From Rhodococcus sp. 06-462-5 (GTDB lineage: Bacteria; Actinomycetota; Actinomycetes; Mycobacteriales; Mycobacteriaceae), in contig NZ_NOYD01000050.1 in the NCBI RefSeq assembly GCF_002258315.1, positions 186,001 to 250,000 on the forward strand: 64,000 nucleotides of DNA, written 5' to 3'. Shown here piece after piece: positions 25,108 through 34,792 of the stretch (position 1 is its first letter; each line of letters starts with the position of its first letter). The position numbers and the translations under genes are program-made. The notes beneath the pieces were generated by a model, which worked only from the letters and a program-made list of their open reading frames with translations, was not told the DNA's origin and did not search any database.

Positions 25108-25904
25108 CCGTGCGCAGAGAAGCCCGGCTCGCCGACAACCGATTCGAGACGGGCCTGTTCGCGCCTCGCCCGCAGCCCGCGTCGGCTGCGCGCATGCTGC
25201 TCGCGCAGACCCGCCTCGAACTGAAGTTGTTGCTGCGCAACGGTGAACAGTTGCTGCTGACGATGTTCATCCCGATCACATTGCTGATCGGATTGACTCT
25301 GTTGCCCTTCGGCGAACTCGGCACCGACCGAGTTGCCCGAGTGGTCCCGGCCGTGATGATGGTGGCCATCATGTCGACGGCGTTCACCGGCCAGGCGATC
25401 GCTGTCGGCTTCGACCGCCGCTACGGCGCTCTCAAGAGGCTCGGGGCGACACCGCTTCCGCGGTGGGGCATCATCGGCGGCAAATCCGCTGCCGTGGTGA
25501 TCGTGGTGATTCTGCAGTCGATTCTGCTCGGCTCGATCGGCGTCGCTCTGGGATGGCGCCCGAGCGCCACGGGTCTGTTGCTCGGGGCCGTCATCATCGC
25601 TCTCGGAACCGTCACCTTCGCGTCGATGGGACTGCTGCTGGGCGGCACCCTGCGCGCGGAGATCGTGTTGGCGCTGGCGAACATCGCCTGGTTCGTGATG
25701 CTGGGCATCGGCAGCGCGGTGTTCGTTGACGACCAGATCCCCCAGGGACTGCAGAACGTCGCACGCATCGTGCCGTCCGGCGCGCTGGGTGAGGCTCTGA
25801 GCAGAGGTGTGGCGTCGTCGTTCGACATCTTCGGCGTGGTCGTGCTGCTGGTGTGGGCTGCGGTGTGCGGCACGCTCGCCGTGCGCACCTTCAAGTTCAC
25901 CTGA
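25104..25904 (+). CDS. ABC-2 type exporter, permease subunit
   Basis: 266 residues with about six transmembrane helices from residue 40 on, including FIPITLLIGLTLLPFGELG, a VPAVMMVAIMSTAFTGQAIA segment, and the conserved cytoplasmic turn FDRRYGALKRLGATPLPRW typical of ABC-2 permeases. The GTG at 25104 overlaps the ATPase stop (GTGA); a GTG two codons later is an alternative. Forms the exporter with the preceding ATPase. Substrate unknown. Confidence 0.88.
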   Translation: MTVRREARLADNRFETGLFAPRPQPASAARMLLAQTRLELKLLLRNGEQLLLTMFIPITLLIGLTLLPFGELGTDRVARVVPAVMMVAIMSTAFTGQAIAVGFDRRYGALKRLGATPLPRWGIIGGKSAAVVIVVILQSILLGSIGVALGWRPSATGLLLGAVIIALGTVTFASMGLLLGGTLRAEIVLALANIAWFVMLGIGSAVFVDDQIPQGLQNVARIVPSGALGEALSRGVASSFDIFGVVVLLVWAAVCGTLAVRTFKFT

Positions 25905-25947
25905 GTCACGCTCGCCACCCAACGACGCTGTGTAGTTGATCGGCGTT

Positions 25948-25953
25948 TACCAT
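25948..25953 (+). promoter_or_regulatory. -10-like TACCAT before ctaA
   Basis: TACCAT ends 6 nt before the GTG at 25960, with no Shine-Dalgarno sequence; this suggests ctaA has its own leaderless transcript. Confidence 0.4.
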
Positions 25954-25959
25954 CGTGGG

Positions 25960-26946
25960 GTGCTGTACAGAGCGTTCTTGCGCATCGTCGATCTCCTGCC
26001 CTTGCCGTCGCTTCGAGTGCAGCGGGTGCTGGCATTCATCGCGATCCTGACGCAGGGTGGCATCGCGGTCACCGGTGCCGTCGTTCGCGTCACCGGATCC
26101 GGTCTCGGGTGCCCCACCTGGCCGCAGTGCTTCCCCGGTAGCTTCACTCCCGTCGGGGTGTCCGAGGTGCCGATCCTGCACCAGGCGGTCGAGTTCGGCA
26201 ATCGTCTGCTCACGTTCGTGGTTGTCCTCGCCGCTGCCGCTGTCGTCATCGCCGTCACCAGGGCGCGGCGTCGTCGGGAAGTGCTGTTCTTCGCGTGGCT
26301 GATGCCACTCGGTACCGTCGTGCAGGCCGTGATCGGCGGATTCACGGTGCTGACCGGACTGCTGTGGTGGACGGTTGCCGTTCACCTCGTCGTCTCGATG
26401 GCGATGGTGTGGCTGGCCACATTGCTGTACGCCAAGGTCGGCGAGAGCGACGCGCCGTCGGAGTCGACGCCAACGGTGCCGGGTGCTCTGCGGGCGTTGA
26501 CGGGACTGTCCGGGATCGCACTGACGGGCGTGCTGATCGCCGGCACGATGGTGACCGGAGCCGGACCGCACGCGGGCGACAAGAGCATCGAAGAGCCGGT
26601 GCCGCGTCTCGGTATCGAGATCGTGACGCTGGTGCACGCGCACTCCCAGTTCTTGGTCGGCTACCTGGCTCTGCTCGTCGGATTGGCATTCGCGCTGTAT
26701 GCGGTCCGTGCACCGAAGGCGGTCACGTTTCGGCTCAATGTCCTGATCGCTCTGGTGCTCGCGCAGTCTCTGATCGGACTGGTCCAGTACTTCACCGGGG
26801 TTCCGGCCGTGCTCGTCGCCTTCCACGTGGCCGGTGCGGGCGCGTGTACAGCCGCCACCGCGGCCGTCTGGGTGGCCTGCCGAACTCGCGGGCCGGCAAC
26901 GTCCGAGAAGATCGAGACCGCCGAGGACGTTGCAGTTCGCTCCTGA
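25960..26946 (+). CDS. ctaA: Heme A synthase CtaA
   Basis: 328 residues, eight predicted membrane helices in two four-helix halves. Oxidises the C8 methyl of heme O to give heme A for aa3-type cytochrome oxidase. Heme-ligand histidines are visible in ILHQAVEFGNR, WTVAVHLVV, VHAHSQFLVGY and VAFHVAGAG, and the first external loop has the Cys pair GCPTWPQC seen in CtaA. A TTG/ATG-like start further upstream (25936) is possible; GTG 25960 is preferred because of the -10-like element. Its partner heme O synthase gene (ctaB) lies 1.6 kb downstream on the other strand. Confidence 0.93.
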   Translation: MLYRAFLRIVDLLPLPSLRVQRVLAFIAILTQGGIAVTGAVVRVTGSGLGCPTWPQCFPGSFTPVGVSEVPILHQAVEFGNRLLTFVVVLAAAAVVIAVTRARRRREVLFFAWLMPLGTVVQAVIGGFTVLTGLLWWTVAVHLVVSMAMVWLATLLYAKVGESDAPSESTPTVPGALRALTGLSGIALTGVLIAGTMVTGAGPHAGDKSIEEPVPRLGIEIVTLVHAHSQFLVGYLALLVGLAFALYAVRAPKAVTFRLNVLIALVLAQSLIGLVQYFTGVPAVLVAFHVAGAGACTAATAAVWVACRTRGPATSEKIETAEDVAVRS

Positions 26947-26969
26947 CGATCGGCCGAGCTTCGAACAGG

Positions 26970-27017
26970 GTGGAGGGGCAGCCGACCTCCCCCTCAGATG
27001 GCCGACTGCCCCTCCAC
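26970..27017. terminator. Bidirectional terminator hairpin between ctaA and the 27086 gene
   Basis: GTGGAGGGGCAG (26970-26981) and its exact complement (27006-27017) enclose a 24-nt loop. It lies between two converging genes and has no U-tract. Confidence 0.6.
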
Positions 27018-27085
27018 TGACTTCGACGCACCGGGTACCGAGATGGTTCCCGCCGAATCGAACAAGTTTTGCGACTTTTCTCCGC

Positions 27086-27457
27086 TCAGACGATCGCCTG
27101 GTTGCGCGCCTTCGGGAACTTCTTCTGATTCGCCACCCACCCGGCCATCTTCTCGTGGTGTCCGGGTGCCGGGTTGACCGAACTGACCAGCTCGCGGTCC
27201 CATTCGGCCTCGGTCAACTGGTCGAGACCGTCGACGATGGCGCGGGCGATGGCGGTGGTCGCCACCACCTGGTCCCCCAGCACTCCATCGGCACCGACCA
27301 TGGTGAGCCGCGTCCCGGCCCGACCTATCGGCTGGATCACCACGTTGGCAGAGTTGCCGTGGTCGGCGAGAAAGCTCTTCACGGCCGCGAGCGTTCCCTT
27401 GGGAACCTCGTTCGACTCGTTCTTCTCGATGCCCGCACTGTCGATTTCGGTAGCCAT
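27086..27457 (-). CDS. Small conserved hypothetical protein
   Basis: 123 residues, soluble, no signal peptide. I do not recognise a characterised family. It contains KGTLAAVKSFLADHGNSA, a VVIQPIGRAGTRLTMVGADG segment suggestive of a beta-hairpin, and a C-terminal basic end KKFPKARNQAIV. The frame is open to 27637, but the ATG at 27457 lies 6 nt after a -10-like TATCGT. Codon usage resembles that of the neighbours. Stands alone on the minus strand between ctaA and qor. Confidence 0.65.
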   Translation of the reverse strand: MATEIDSAGIEKNESNEVPKGTLAAVKSFLADHGNSANVVIQPIGRAGTRLTMVGADGVLGDQVVATTAIARAIVDGLDQLTEAEWDRELVSSVNPAPGHHEKMAGWVANQKKFPKARNQAIV

Positions 27458-27463
27458 GCCGAC

Positions 27464-27469
27464 ACGATA
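27464..27469 (-). promoter_or_regulatory. -10-like TATCGT before the 27457 start
   Basis: On the minus strand TATCGT ends 6 nt before the ATG at 27457; leaderless start inferred. Confidence 0.4.
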
Positions 27470-27593
27470 CCGAGGTAGTCCACGATCATTGCATCGCCCC
27501 GTCCGGTCGTTACTGATCGGTAACTTCAGCCACGTCGATGCATGAGGCGGATCTGCACACCCCGGCGCGACGCGTCCGTGTAGAACGGTGTTC

Positions 27594-28559
27594 ATGCGTG
27601 CCATTCGAATAGACAACACCGGCGGACCCGAGGTCATGAACGTCGTCGACGTTCCGATACCGACGCCGGGACCCGGTCAACTCCTGGTCCGGATCGATGC
27701 CATCGGCATCAACTACATCGACACGTACTTTCGGCGCGGACTGTATCCCCGCGCGCTGCCGTACGTTCCCGGCGACGAGGGATCCGGGGTGATCGAACAA
27801 CTCGGAGCGGACGTCACCGGCTTCGCGCCCGGACATCGTGTCGCCTGGGCCGCAGCACCGGGTAGCTACGCCGAGTACGTCCTGGTCGACGCCTCCTCGG
27901 CCATCGCGGTTCCCGACGGCGTTCCTGCCGATCAGGCCGCCTCGGCACTGCTGCAGGGCATGACGGCGCACTATTTGATCGAATCCACCTACCCGGCCCA
28001 GCCTGGTGAGACCGTCCTGGTGCACGCCGGCGCAGGAGGCGTCGGACTGCTGTTGACGCAGATGGCGGTGACCAAGGGCGTGAACGTGATCACCACGGTC
28101 TCCACGGATGCGAAGGCCGAACTGTCGAAACAGACCGGCGCAGCGCACGTGCTTCGGTACGACGAGGACATCGCCGCACGCGTTCGCGAGATCACCGACG
28201 GCGAGGGCGTCCATGCGGTGTACGACGGCGTCGGCGCCGACACGTTCGAGGCAAGTCTGGCGTCGCTCCGAATCAGAGGGACGCTGGCTCTGTTCGGTGC
28301 GGCGAGCGGTCCCGTCCCGCCCATGGATCCGCAGCGGCTGAACGGCGCAGGATCCCTGTTCCTGACCAGGCCCACGCTCGCGCATCACATACGGGACCGA
28401 GCCGAACTGGAGTGGCGGGCCGGTGACGTGTTCGCAGCGATGGCGAGCGGAGCGCTCACCGTCCAGGTGGGTGCGCGCTATGCGCTGGAGGACGCGGCGC
28501 AGGCCCATATCGATCTCGAGTCACGCAGGACGACCGGGTCCATCGTTCTGGTTCCCTGA
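27594..28559 (+). CDS. qor: NADPH:quinone oxidoreductase, zinc-free MDR family
   Basis: 321 residues. Medium-chain reductase of the quinone oxidoreductase (zeta-crystallin) type: GroES-like N-terminal half with NYIDTYFRRGLYP and PGDEGSGVIEQLG, and the NADPH motif HAGAGGVGLLLTQ near residue 145. The structural and catalytic zinc ligands of alcohol dehydrogenases are absent. C-terminus GSIVLVP is family-typical. ATG 27594 chosen (GTG two codons earlier is possible); TAGAAC, a weak -10-like hexamer, ends 7 nt before it. Orthologue by position of Rv1454c. Convergent with ctaB, 23 bp apart. Confidence 0.9.
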   Translation: MRAIRIDNTGGPEVMNVVDVPIPTPGPGQLLVRIDAIGINYIDTYFRRGLYPRALPYVPGDEGSGVIEQLGADVTGFAPGHRVAWAAAPGSYAEYVLVDASSAIAVPDGVPADQAASALLQGMTAHYLIESTYPAQPGETVLVHAGAGGVGLLLTQMAVTKGVNVITTVSTDAKAELSKQTGAAHVLRYDEDIAARVREITDGEGVHAVYDGVGADTFEASLASLRIRGTLALFGAASGPVPPMDPQRLNGAGSLFLTRPTLAHHIRDRAELEWRAGDVFAAMASGALTVQVGARYALEDAAQAHIDLESRRTTGSIVLVP

Positions 28560-28582
28560 TCCGGATCTCGGCGGACGCTCGC

Positions 28583-29590
28583 TCAGGAAAAGATCTGGGC
28601 GAGCGTTTGCCAGCCGAGCACCGAGTCGACGGCAAGGCCGCAGAACACCAGTGCCAGGTATTCGTTGGAGAGAATGAACAGCTTGAGGGGCTTGACCGGA
28701 GTTCCCGCTCGCACGCCTGCGTACAGGCGGTGCGCCACGACGAGGAACCACACTCCCGACGCCACGGCGACGGCCGCGTAGACGATGCCCGAGCCCGGTG
28801 CCAAGGCGAGCGTTGCGGCAACGGTGGCCCACGCGTAGAGCACGATGTGCTTGGTGACCTTCGTTTCCGAGGCGACCGCAGGCAGCATCGGCACGTTGGC
28901 GGCCTGGTAGTCCTCCTTGTAGCGGAGCATGAGCGCCCAGGTGTGCGGCGGCGTCCACAGGAAGATGACCAGGAACATCACCAGCGCCTGCCACCCGATC
29001 GTGCCGGTCACGGCGGACCAACCGATCATCACCGGCATGCAACCGGCCGCGCCACCCCACACCACGTTCTGCGAGGTGCGCCGCTTGAGCACGAGTGTGT
29101 AGACGAAGATGTAGAAGCAGATCGTCACGACGGCGAGCACACCGCTGAGCAGATTCGTGGTGGCCCACAGCCAGAAGAACGAGAACACGCCCAGGACGAG
29201 CCCGAAGATCAGCGCGTGCGAGACGGGCATGGCACCGCGGGCGAGTGGGCGCTTCTCGGTGCGCTTCATCACCTTGTCGATGTCTGCGTCGACCACCATG
29301 TTCAGTGTGTTTGCGCTGGCCGCGGCCAGCATTCCGCCGAAGAGCGTGGTGAGAATCAGCCACGGATCGACGTTTCCTCGGTCGGCCAGCAGCATCGCCG
29401 GAATGGTCGTGACGAGGAGGAGTTCGATGACCCGGGGCTTCGTGAGCGCGACATACGCAAGAAAGAGTGCGAATGCTCTGCGCGGGGCGGACGTCGTCGG
29501 CGCGGCCTGCGTGGGCTCACCCGTGTCGTCTGCTCCGAATCCGGGGCCGCCGGCGAAACCGTGTCCGCCCGGCTGCTGCCCAATTCGCAC
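28583..29590 (-). CDS. ctaB: Protoheme IX farnesyltransferase (heme O synthase) CtaB
   Basis: 335 residues, nine predicted membrane helices. Attaches a farnesyl group to heme B to make heme O, the substrate of CtaA. UbiA-family Asp-rich motifs are [15 protein letters not shown] and [14 protein letters not shown]; family stretches [13 protein letters not shown] and [19 protein letters not shown] are unmistakable. Start set at GTG 29590, with AGGAG 6 nt upstream; a GTG five codons earlier lacks this. Faces tkt across a 411-bp divergent gap. Confidence 0.95.
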   Translation of the reverse strand: MRIGQQPGGHGFAGGPGFGADDTGEPTQAAPTTSAPRRAFALFLAYVALTKPRVIELLLVTTIPAMLLADRGNVDPWLILTTLFGGMLAAASANTLNMVVDADIDKVMKRTEKRPLARGAMPVSHALIFGLVLGVFSFFWLWATTNLLSGVLAVVTICFYIFVYTLVLKRRTSQNVVWGGAAGCMPVMIGWSAVTGTIGWQALVMFLVIFLWTPPHTWALMLRYKEDYQAANVPMLPAVASETKVTKHIVLYAWATVAATLALAPGSGIVYAAVAVASGVWFLVVAHRLYAGVRAGTPVKPLKLFILSNEYLALVFCGLAVDSVLGWQTLAQIFS

Positions 29591-30001
29591 TGCTTCTCCT
29601 CGCACGACTGTCGTTCTCTGGCGCTCGGCCACTTGCTCGCGTGCCACCGGCACGCGGGTTGACTCTCCATGGCGACACTTCGGCGCCTGCGCGCACGCGC
29701 GGTCCGCCGCGACCACGACCGCGGGAGCCGACGAACGTGCGCCTACTACGACCGATGGTAGACGGCGGGGTTTGCACCTCCAATTCGCAGGGCACCCAAA
29801 GTGAGGAATATGTCGCCCACGAGTAACCCGCGCGCAATCGCCCGGGGGAAGGCACGACAGTAGGGTCGGACAGAACTAGGCTGGTGGAGGACGTCCTTCG
29901 GCACCGACCACATGCGTGCTCCACCCAGGCGCATCGCAGTCGCCGCCGAGCGACGATTCCTCGGAGCCACAACTCGAACGAATGTCAGGAGATTTCTGCT
30001 C
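29591..30001. other. Divergent ctaB/tkt regulatory region
   Basis: 411 bp without a convincing gene. Holds the predicted tkt promoter (29854-29882) and a tight stem CGCGTGCC/GGCACGCG with a 3-nt loop (29638-29656) in the presumed ctaB leader. No riboswitch core recognised. The tkt reading frame stays open into this region, but no family similarity begins before 30002. Confidence 0.45.
29854..29882 (+). promoter_or_regulatory. Candidate promoter of the tkt operon
   Basis: ACGACA (29854-29859) and TAGGCT (29877-29882) with a 17-bp spacer; this would give a leader of about 110 nt before the tkt GTG, which has its own AGGAG. Confidence 0.4.
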
Positions 30002-32101
30002 GTGTCGATCACAGACGATATTGACGTCCTCACCACGGCGCACCACCCGAGCGACTGGACGGACCTGGACACCCGAGCGGTCGACACCGTTCGTGTTCTG
30101 GCAGCGGACGCAGTGCAGAAGGTCGGCAACGGCCACCCCGGAACCGCGATGAGCCTGGCTCCACTCGCCTACACCCTTTTTCAGCGCACCATGCGCCACG
30201 ACCCCACCGACACGCACTGGATCGGCCGCGACCGGTTCGTGCTCTCGTGCGGCCACTCGAGCCTGACGCTCTACCTGCAGCTGTACCTGGGCGGCTTCGG
30301 GCTCGAACTCGCCGACATCGAGGCGCTGCGCACCTACAAGTCCAAGACACCCGGACACCCCGAGTTCCGCCACACCGACGGCGTCGAAATCACCACCGGT
30401 CCGCTCGGTCAGGGACTCGCCTCCGCCGTGGGCATGGCCATGGCGGCGCGCCGCGAGCGTGGCCTGTTCGATCCCGAGCCCGCTCTGGGCGAGAGCCCGT
30501 TCGACCACTTCATCTACGTGATCGCCTCCGACGGCGACATCGAAGAGGGCGTGACGTCCGAGGCGTCGTCGCTGGCCGGTACTCAGCAGCTCGGCAACCT
30601 GATCCTGTTCTACGACGACAACAAGATCTCGATCGAGCACTCCACCGACATCGCCCTCTCGGAGAACACGGCCGCACGCTACGAGGCCTACGGCTGGCAC
30701 GTGCAGGTGGTCGAGGGCGGCGAGAACGTCACCGCGATCGAAGAGGCCGTCGAGGCAGCCAAGGCCGTCACCGACAAGCCGTCGATCATCGTGCTGCGCA
30801 CCATCATCGGTTTCCCGGCTCCCACCATGATGAACACCGGTGCCGTCCACGGTGCCGCACTGGGCGACGAGGAGATCGCGAAGGTCAAGCAGGCCCTCGA
30901 TTTCGACCCCGCGAAGACCTTCGAGGTCACCGACGAGGTCATCGGCCACACCCGCAAGCTGCAGGAACGCGGCCGCAAGGCGCACGCCGAGTGGACCGTC
31001 GAATTCGACGCATGGGCCGCGCGCGAGCCCGAGCGCAAGAAGCTGCTCGATCGCCTCACCCAGGGCACGCTGCCCGAGAACTGGACCGACGTTCTGCCCA
31101 CCTGGGAGCCCGGCAGCAAGGCCGTCGCCACGCGTGCGGCATCGGGCGAGGTCCTCAACGCGGTCGGACCTGTTCTGCCGGAATTGTGGGGCGGTTCGGC
31201 CGACCTCGCGGGCAGCAACAACACGACCATCAAGGGTGCGAAGTCCTTCGGCCCCACGTCGATCTCCACCGACGACTGGGACGCCGAGCCGTACGGCCGC
31301 ACGCTGCACTTCGGCATCCGTGAGCACGCGATGGGTGCCATCCTGTCCGGCATCGTCATGCACGGCCCGACCCGCGCCTATGGCGGCACGTTCATGCAGT
31401 TCAGCGACTACATGCGGCCGGCAGTTCGGCTCGCGTCGTTGATGGACATCGACCCCATCTACGTGTGGACCCACGATTCCGTCGGCCTCGGCGAGGACGG
31501 CCCGACGCACCAGCCGGTCGAGCATCTCGCCGCGTTGCGGGCCATCCCCAACCTCTCGGTGGTACGCCCCGGCGACGCCAACGAAACCGCGTTCGCATGG
31601 CAGGCAGTGTTGGCCAAGTCCAGCAGCAGCGGACCCGTCGGCCTCGCACTGACGCGTCAGGGCATCCCGATTCTCGAGGGCACCAGCTACGAGGGCGTCT
31701 CCAAGGGCGGATACATCCTCGTCGACTCGTCCAAGGCGACCCCCGACGTAGTGCTGATCGGCACCGGTTCCGAGCTGCAGTACGCCGTGGAGGCACAGAA
31801 GCAGCTCGAGGCGCAGGGCATCGCCGCCCGCGTCGTCTCGATGCCGTGCGTCGAGTGGTTCGAGAGCCAGGATCAGAACTACCGCGACCAGGTGATCCCG
31901 CCCACCGTCAAGGCCCGAGTGTCGATCGAAGCCGGCATCGCGATGCCGTGGTGGAAGATCGTCGGCGGCTTCGGCGAGATCATCTCGCTCGAGCACTACG
32001 GCGAATCTGCCGACGCTGCAACACTTTTCCGCGAGTTCGGCTTCACGGCCGAGGCCGTCACGGCAGCCGCACAGCGCTCCATCACCAATGTGAAGGGATA
32101 A
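30002..32101 (+). CDS. tkt: Transketolase
   Basis: 699 residues (mycobacterial Tkt is about 700). Thiamine-diphosphate enzyme of the non-oxidative pentose-phosphate pathway. N-terminal KVGNGHPGTAMS, the ThDP/Mg motif ASDGDIEEGVTSEA with its downstream DDNKISIEH, and the transketolase motif GEDGPTHQPVEHLA are intact. GTG 30002, with AGGAG upstream, gives the family N-terminus; the longer open frame from 29912 shows no homology. First gene of tkt-tal-zwf-opcA-pgl, which couples NADPH production to ribose and erythrose phosphates. 3 bp to tal. Confidence 0.97.
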   Translation: MSITDDIDVLTTAHHPSDWTDLDTRAVDTVRVLAADAVQKVGNGHPGTAMSLAPLAYTLFQRTMRHDPTDTHWIGRDRFVLSCGHSSLTLYLQLYLGGFGLELADIEALRTYKSKTPGHPEFRHTDGVEITTGPLGQGLASAVGMAMAARRERGLFDPEPALGESPFDHFIYVIASDGDIEEGVTSEASSLAGTQQLGNLILFYDDNKISIEHSTDIALSENTAARYEAYGWHVQVVEGGENVTAIEEAVEAAKAVTDKPSIIVLRTIIGFPAPTMMNTGAVHGAALGDEEIAKVKQALDFDPAKTFEVTDEVIGHTRKLQERGRKAHAEWTVEFDAWAAREPERKKLLDRLTQGTLPENWTDVLPTWEPGSKAVATRAASGEVLNAVGPVLPELWGGSADLAGSNNTTIKGAKSFGPTSISTDDWDAEPYGRTLHFGIREHAMGAILSGIVMHGPTRAYGGTFMQFSDYMRPAVRLASLMDIDPIYVWTHDSVGLGEDGPTHQPVEHLAALRAIPNLSVVRPGDANETAFAWQAVLAKSSSSGPVGLALTRQGIPILEGTSYEGVSKGGYILVDSSKATPDVVLIGTGSELQYAVEAQKQLEAQGIAARVVSMPCVEWFESQDQNYRDQVIPPTVKARVSIEAGIAMPWWKIVGGFGEIISLEHYGESADAATLFREFGFTAEAVTAAAQRSITNVKG

Positions 32102-32104
32102 TTC

Positions 32105-33229
32105 ATGACCCAGAACAAGAATCTTGCAGAACTCTCCGCCGCCGGAATCTCGGTATGGCTGGACGACCTGTCCCGTGACCGCATCCGCTCGGGCAACCTC
32201 AAGGACCTCATCGACACCAAGAGTGTCGTGGGAGTGACCACCAACCCGTCGATCTTCCAGGCGGCCCTGAGCAAGGGCGAGGCGTACGACGAGCAGGTGA
32301 ACAAGCTCGCCGGTGAAGGTGCCGACGTCGAGACCACCATCCGCACGGTCACCACGGACGACGTACGCGAGGCCTGCGACATCCTGATGCCTCAGTACGA
32401 GGCAAGTGCAGGCGTCGACGGCCGGGTATCGATCGAGGTCGACCCCCGCGTGGCACACGATGCCGACAAGACGTACGAGCAGGCCGTCGAACTGTGGAAG
32501 ATCGTCGACCGTCCGAACCTGCTCATCAAGATCCCGGCGACCGAGGACGGGATTCCCGCAATCGCCAAGGTGATCGGAGAGGGCATCAGCGTCAACGTCA
32601 CGCTGATCTTCTCCGTCGAGCGCTACGAGCTGGTGATGAACGCCTACCTCGACGGTCTGGAGGCCGCGCGTGCGGCCGGCCACGACCTCGACAAGATCCA
32701 CTCGGTCGCGTCGTTCTTCGTCTCCCGCGTCGACAGCGAGATCGATTCCCGGCTCGATGCGATCGGTACCCCCGATGCCGAGGCGCTCAAGGGCAAGGCC
32801 GCCCTGGCCAATGCTCGTCTCGCGTACGTGGCGTACCAGCAGATCTTCGAGGTCGCTCCTCGGTTCCGCGAGCTCGTCGGCAGTGGCGCACGTCCGCAGC
32901 GTCCGTTGTGGGCCTCGACCGGCGTGAAGTCCGACGCCTACCCCGACACCATGTACGTCACCGAGCTCGTCTCGCCGAACACGGTGAACACGATGCCGGA
33001 GAAGACCATGGACGCGGTTGCCGATCACGGCGAGGTCGTCGGCGACACCGTCTCGGGCAAGGGACCGGAATCGCAGGAGATCTTCGACCGCATCTCGGCG
33101 CTCGGTATCGACATCACCGATGTCTTCCTGACGTTGGAGAACGAAGGCGTGCAGAAGTTCGAGGCCGCCTGGAACGAGTTGCTCGAGGCCACCGGCGAGC
33201 AGCTTCGCCAAGCAGGTCAGAAGAGCTGA
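32105..33229 (+). CDS. tal: Transaldolase
   Basis: 374 residues. Transfers dihydroxyacetone units between sedoheptulose 7-phosphate and glyceraldehyde 3-phosphate. The long actinobacterial/cyanobacterial class: [12 protein letters not shown] near the N-terminus, Schiff-base Lys in [12 protein letters not shown], and [15 protein letters not shown]. The ATG lies 3 bp after the tkt stop and the stop is 6 bp before zwf, so translation is coupled along the operon. Confidence 0.96.
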   Translation: MTQNKNLAELSAAGISVWLDDLSRDRIRSGNLKDLIDTKSVVGVTTNPSIFQAALSKGEAYDEQVNKLAGEGADVETTIRTVTTDDVREACDILMPQYEASAGVDGRVSIEVDPRVAHDADKTYEQAVELWKIVDRPNLLIKIPATEDGIPAIAKVIGEGISVNVTLIFSVERYELVMNAYLDGLEAARAAGHDLDKIHSVASFFVSRVDSEIDSRLDAIGTPDAEALKGKAALANARLAYVAYQQIFEVAPRFRELVGSGARPQRPLWASTGVKSDAYPDTMYVTELVSPNTVNTMPEKTMDAVADHGEVVGDTVSGKGPESQEIFDRISALGIDITDVFLTLENEGVQKFEAAWNELLEATGEQLRQAGQKS

Positions 33230-33235
33230 CCGACT

Positions 33236-34792
33236 GTGCCGACCGCAGAAACCGAACCTCTCCATTCCGCGGACTGGCTCAACCCTCTCCGCGACGCGCG
33301 AGACAAGCGGCTCCCCCGTATCGCGGGCCCGTGCAGCATGGTCATCTTCGGAGTGACCGGCGATCTCGCGCGTAAGAAGCTCATGCCTGCGGTGTACGAC
33401 CTGGCGAACCGGGGGCTCCTACCCCCCGGTTTCGCCCTGGTCGGATTTGCCCGGCGGGAATGGCAGAACCAGGACTTCGCCAAGATCGTGCACGACTCCG
33501 TGCGCGATCACGCGCGGACACCGTTCAGCGAGGAGGTGTGGAACACCCTCGCCGAGGGATTCCGGTTCGTCCAAGGCTCTTTCGACGACGACGATGCGTT
33601 CGACGAGCTGTCACGAACACTGACCGAACTCGACGAGACCCGCGGCACCGGCGGCAATCACGCCTTCTATTTGTCCATCCCGCCCAGCGCGTTCCCCGTC
33701 GTCCTCGAACAGCTGTCGCGCTCGGGCCTGGCGCAGAGCAAGGACGGCAACTGGCGACGCGTGGTCATCGAGAAGCCGTTCGGCCACGACCTGCAGAGCG
33801 CGAAAGAGCTCAACGCCGTCGTGAACCGAGTGTTCCCCGAGGACACCGTGTTTCGCATCGACCACTACCTGGGCAAGGAGACGGTGCAGAACATCCTTGC
33901 ACTGCGCTTCGCGAACCAGCTGTTCGATCCGATCTGGAACGCGCACTATGTCGACCACGTTCAGATCACGATGGCCGAGGACATCGGATTGGGCGGTCGC
34001 GCAGGGTATTACGACGGAATCGGTGCGGCCCGTGACGTCATCCAGAATCACCTTCTGCAGCTGCTCGCCATCACCGCGATGGAGGAGCCGGTCAGCTTCA
34101 ACCCCAAGGAGCTGCAATCGGAGAAGATCAAGGTGCTCTCGGCGACCAAACTTGCCGAGCCACTCGATCGAACCTCGGCGCGCGGTCAGTACTCCGCGGG
34201 GTGGCAGGGCAGCCAGAAAGTCAAGGGGCTCAAGGAGGAAGAGGGTTTCGACTCCGAGTCGAACACCGAAACCTACGCTGCCATCACCCTCGAGGTGGAC
34301 ACGCGGCGATGGGGCGGCGTGCCGTTCTATCTCCGTACCGGCAAGGCACTCGGGCGCCGAGTCACCGAGATCGCGATGGTGTTCAAGCGCGCTCCGCACC
34401 TGCCGTTCGACGCTACGATGACCGAGGAACTCGGTCAGAATGCGTTGGTGATCCGGGTCCAGCCCGACGAGGGCGTGACGATGCGGTTCGGTTCCAAGGT
34501 TCCGGGATCGAGCATGCAGGTGCGCGACGTCAGCATGGACTTCAGCTACGGCCAGGCGTTCACCGAATCCTCTCCCGAGGCATACGAGCGCCTCATCCTC
34601 GACGTGCTCCTCGGTGAGCCGTCACTGTTCCCGGTCAATGCCGAAGTGGAGCTGTCGTGGAAGATCCTCGATCCGATTCTGGAATTCTGGGCTTCCGGCG
34701 GCACCGCGGAACCGTACGAAGCCGGTACCTGGGGGCCTTCCTCGGGTGACGAGATGATGCACCGCACCGGACGCGAATGGAGAAGACCGTGA
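33236..34792 (+). CDS. zwf: Glucose-6-phosphate dehydrogenase
   Basis: 518 residues. First committed step of the oxidative pentose-phosphate pathway, yielding NADPH. N-terminal dinucleotide motif IFGVTGDLARKKL, EKPFGHDL, and the substrate/catalytic motif FRIDHYLGKE with its His. GTG start 6 bp after tal. The adjacent OpcA is its known allosteric partner in actinobacteria. Four-base overlap (GTGA) with opcA. Confidence 0.97.
   Translation: MPTAETEPLHSADWLNPLRDARDKRLPRIAGPCSMVIFGVTGDLARKKLMPAVYDLANRGLLPPGFALVGFARREWQNQDFAKIVHDSVRDHARTPFSEEVWNTLAEGFRFVQGSFDDDDAFDELSRTLTELDETRGTGGNHAFYLSIPPSAFPVVLEQLSRSGLAQSKDGNWRRVVIEKPFGHDLQSAKELNAVVNRVFPEDTVFRIDHYLGKETVQNILALRFANQLFDPIWNAHYVDHVQITMAEDIGLGGRAGYYDGIGAARDVIQNHLLQLLAITAMEEPVSFNPKELQSEKIKVLSATKLAEPLDRTSARGQYSAGWQGSQKVKGLKEEEGFDSESNTETYAAITLEVDTRRWGGVPFYLRTGKALGRRVTEIAMVFKRAPHLPFDATMTEELGQNALVIRVQPDEGVTMRFGSKVPGSSMQVRDVSMDFSYGQAFTESSPEAYERLILDVLLGEPSLFPVNAEVELSWKILDPILEFWASGGTAEPYEAGTWGPSSGDEMMHRTGREWRRP

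Noticed and set aside
24163-25904. Antibiotic resistance exporter call for the ABC-2 pair
   Set aside because: The family name suggests drug export, but the conserved linkage with mptB and ctaA and the absence of any biosynthetic genes give no support for a drug substrate.
29912-30001. N-terminal extension of transketolase
   Set aside because: The frame is open, but the extra 30 residues are Arg-rich and unlike Tkt; GTG 30002 has AGGAG and gives the normal family length.
29876-33265. 1129-codon open frame on the minus strand opposite tkt and tal
   Set aside because: A shadow of GC-rich coding DNA: no homology-like motifs, and the plus strand encodes unmistakable Tkt and Tal.
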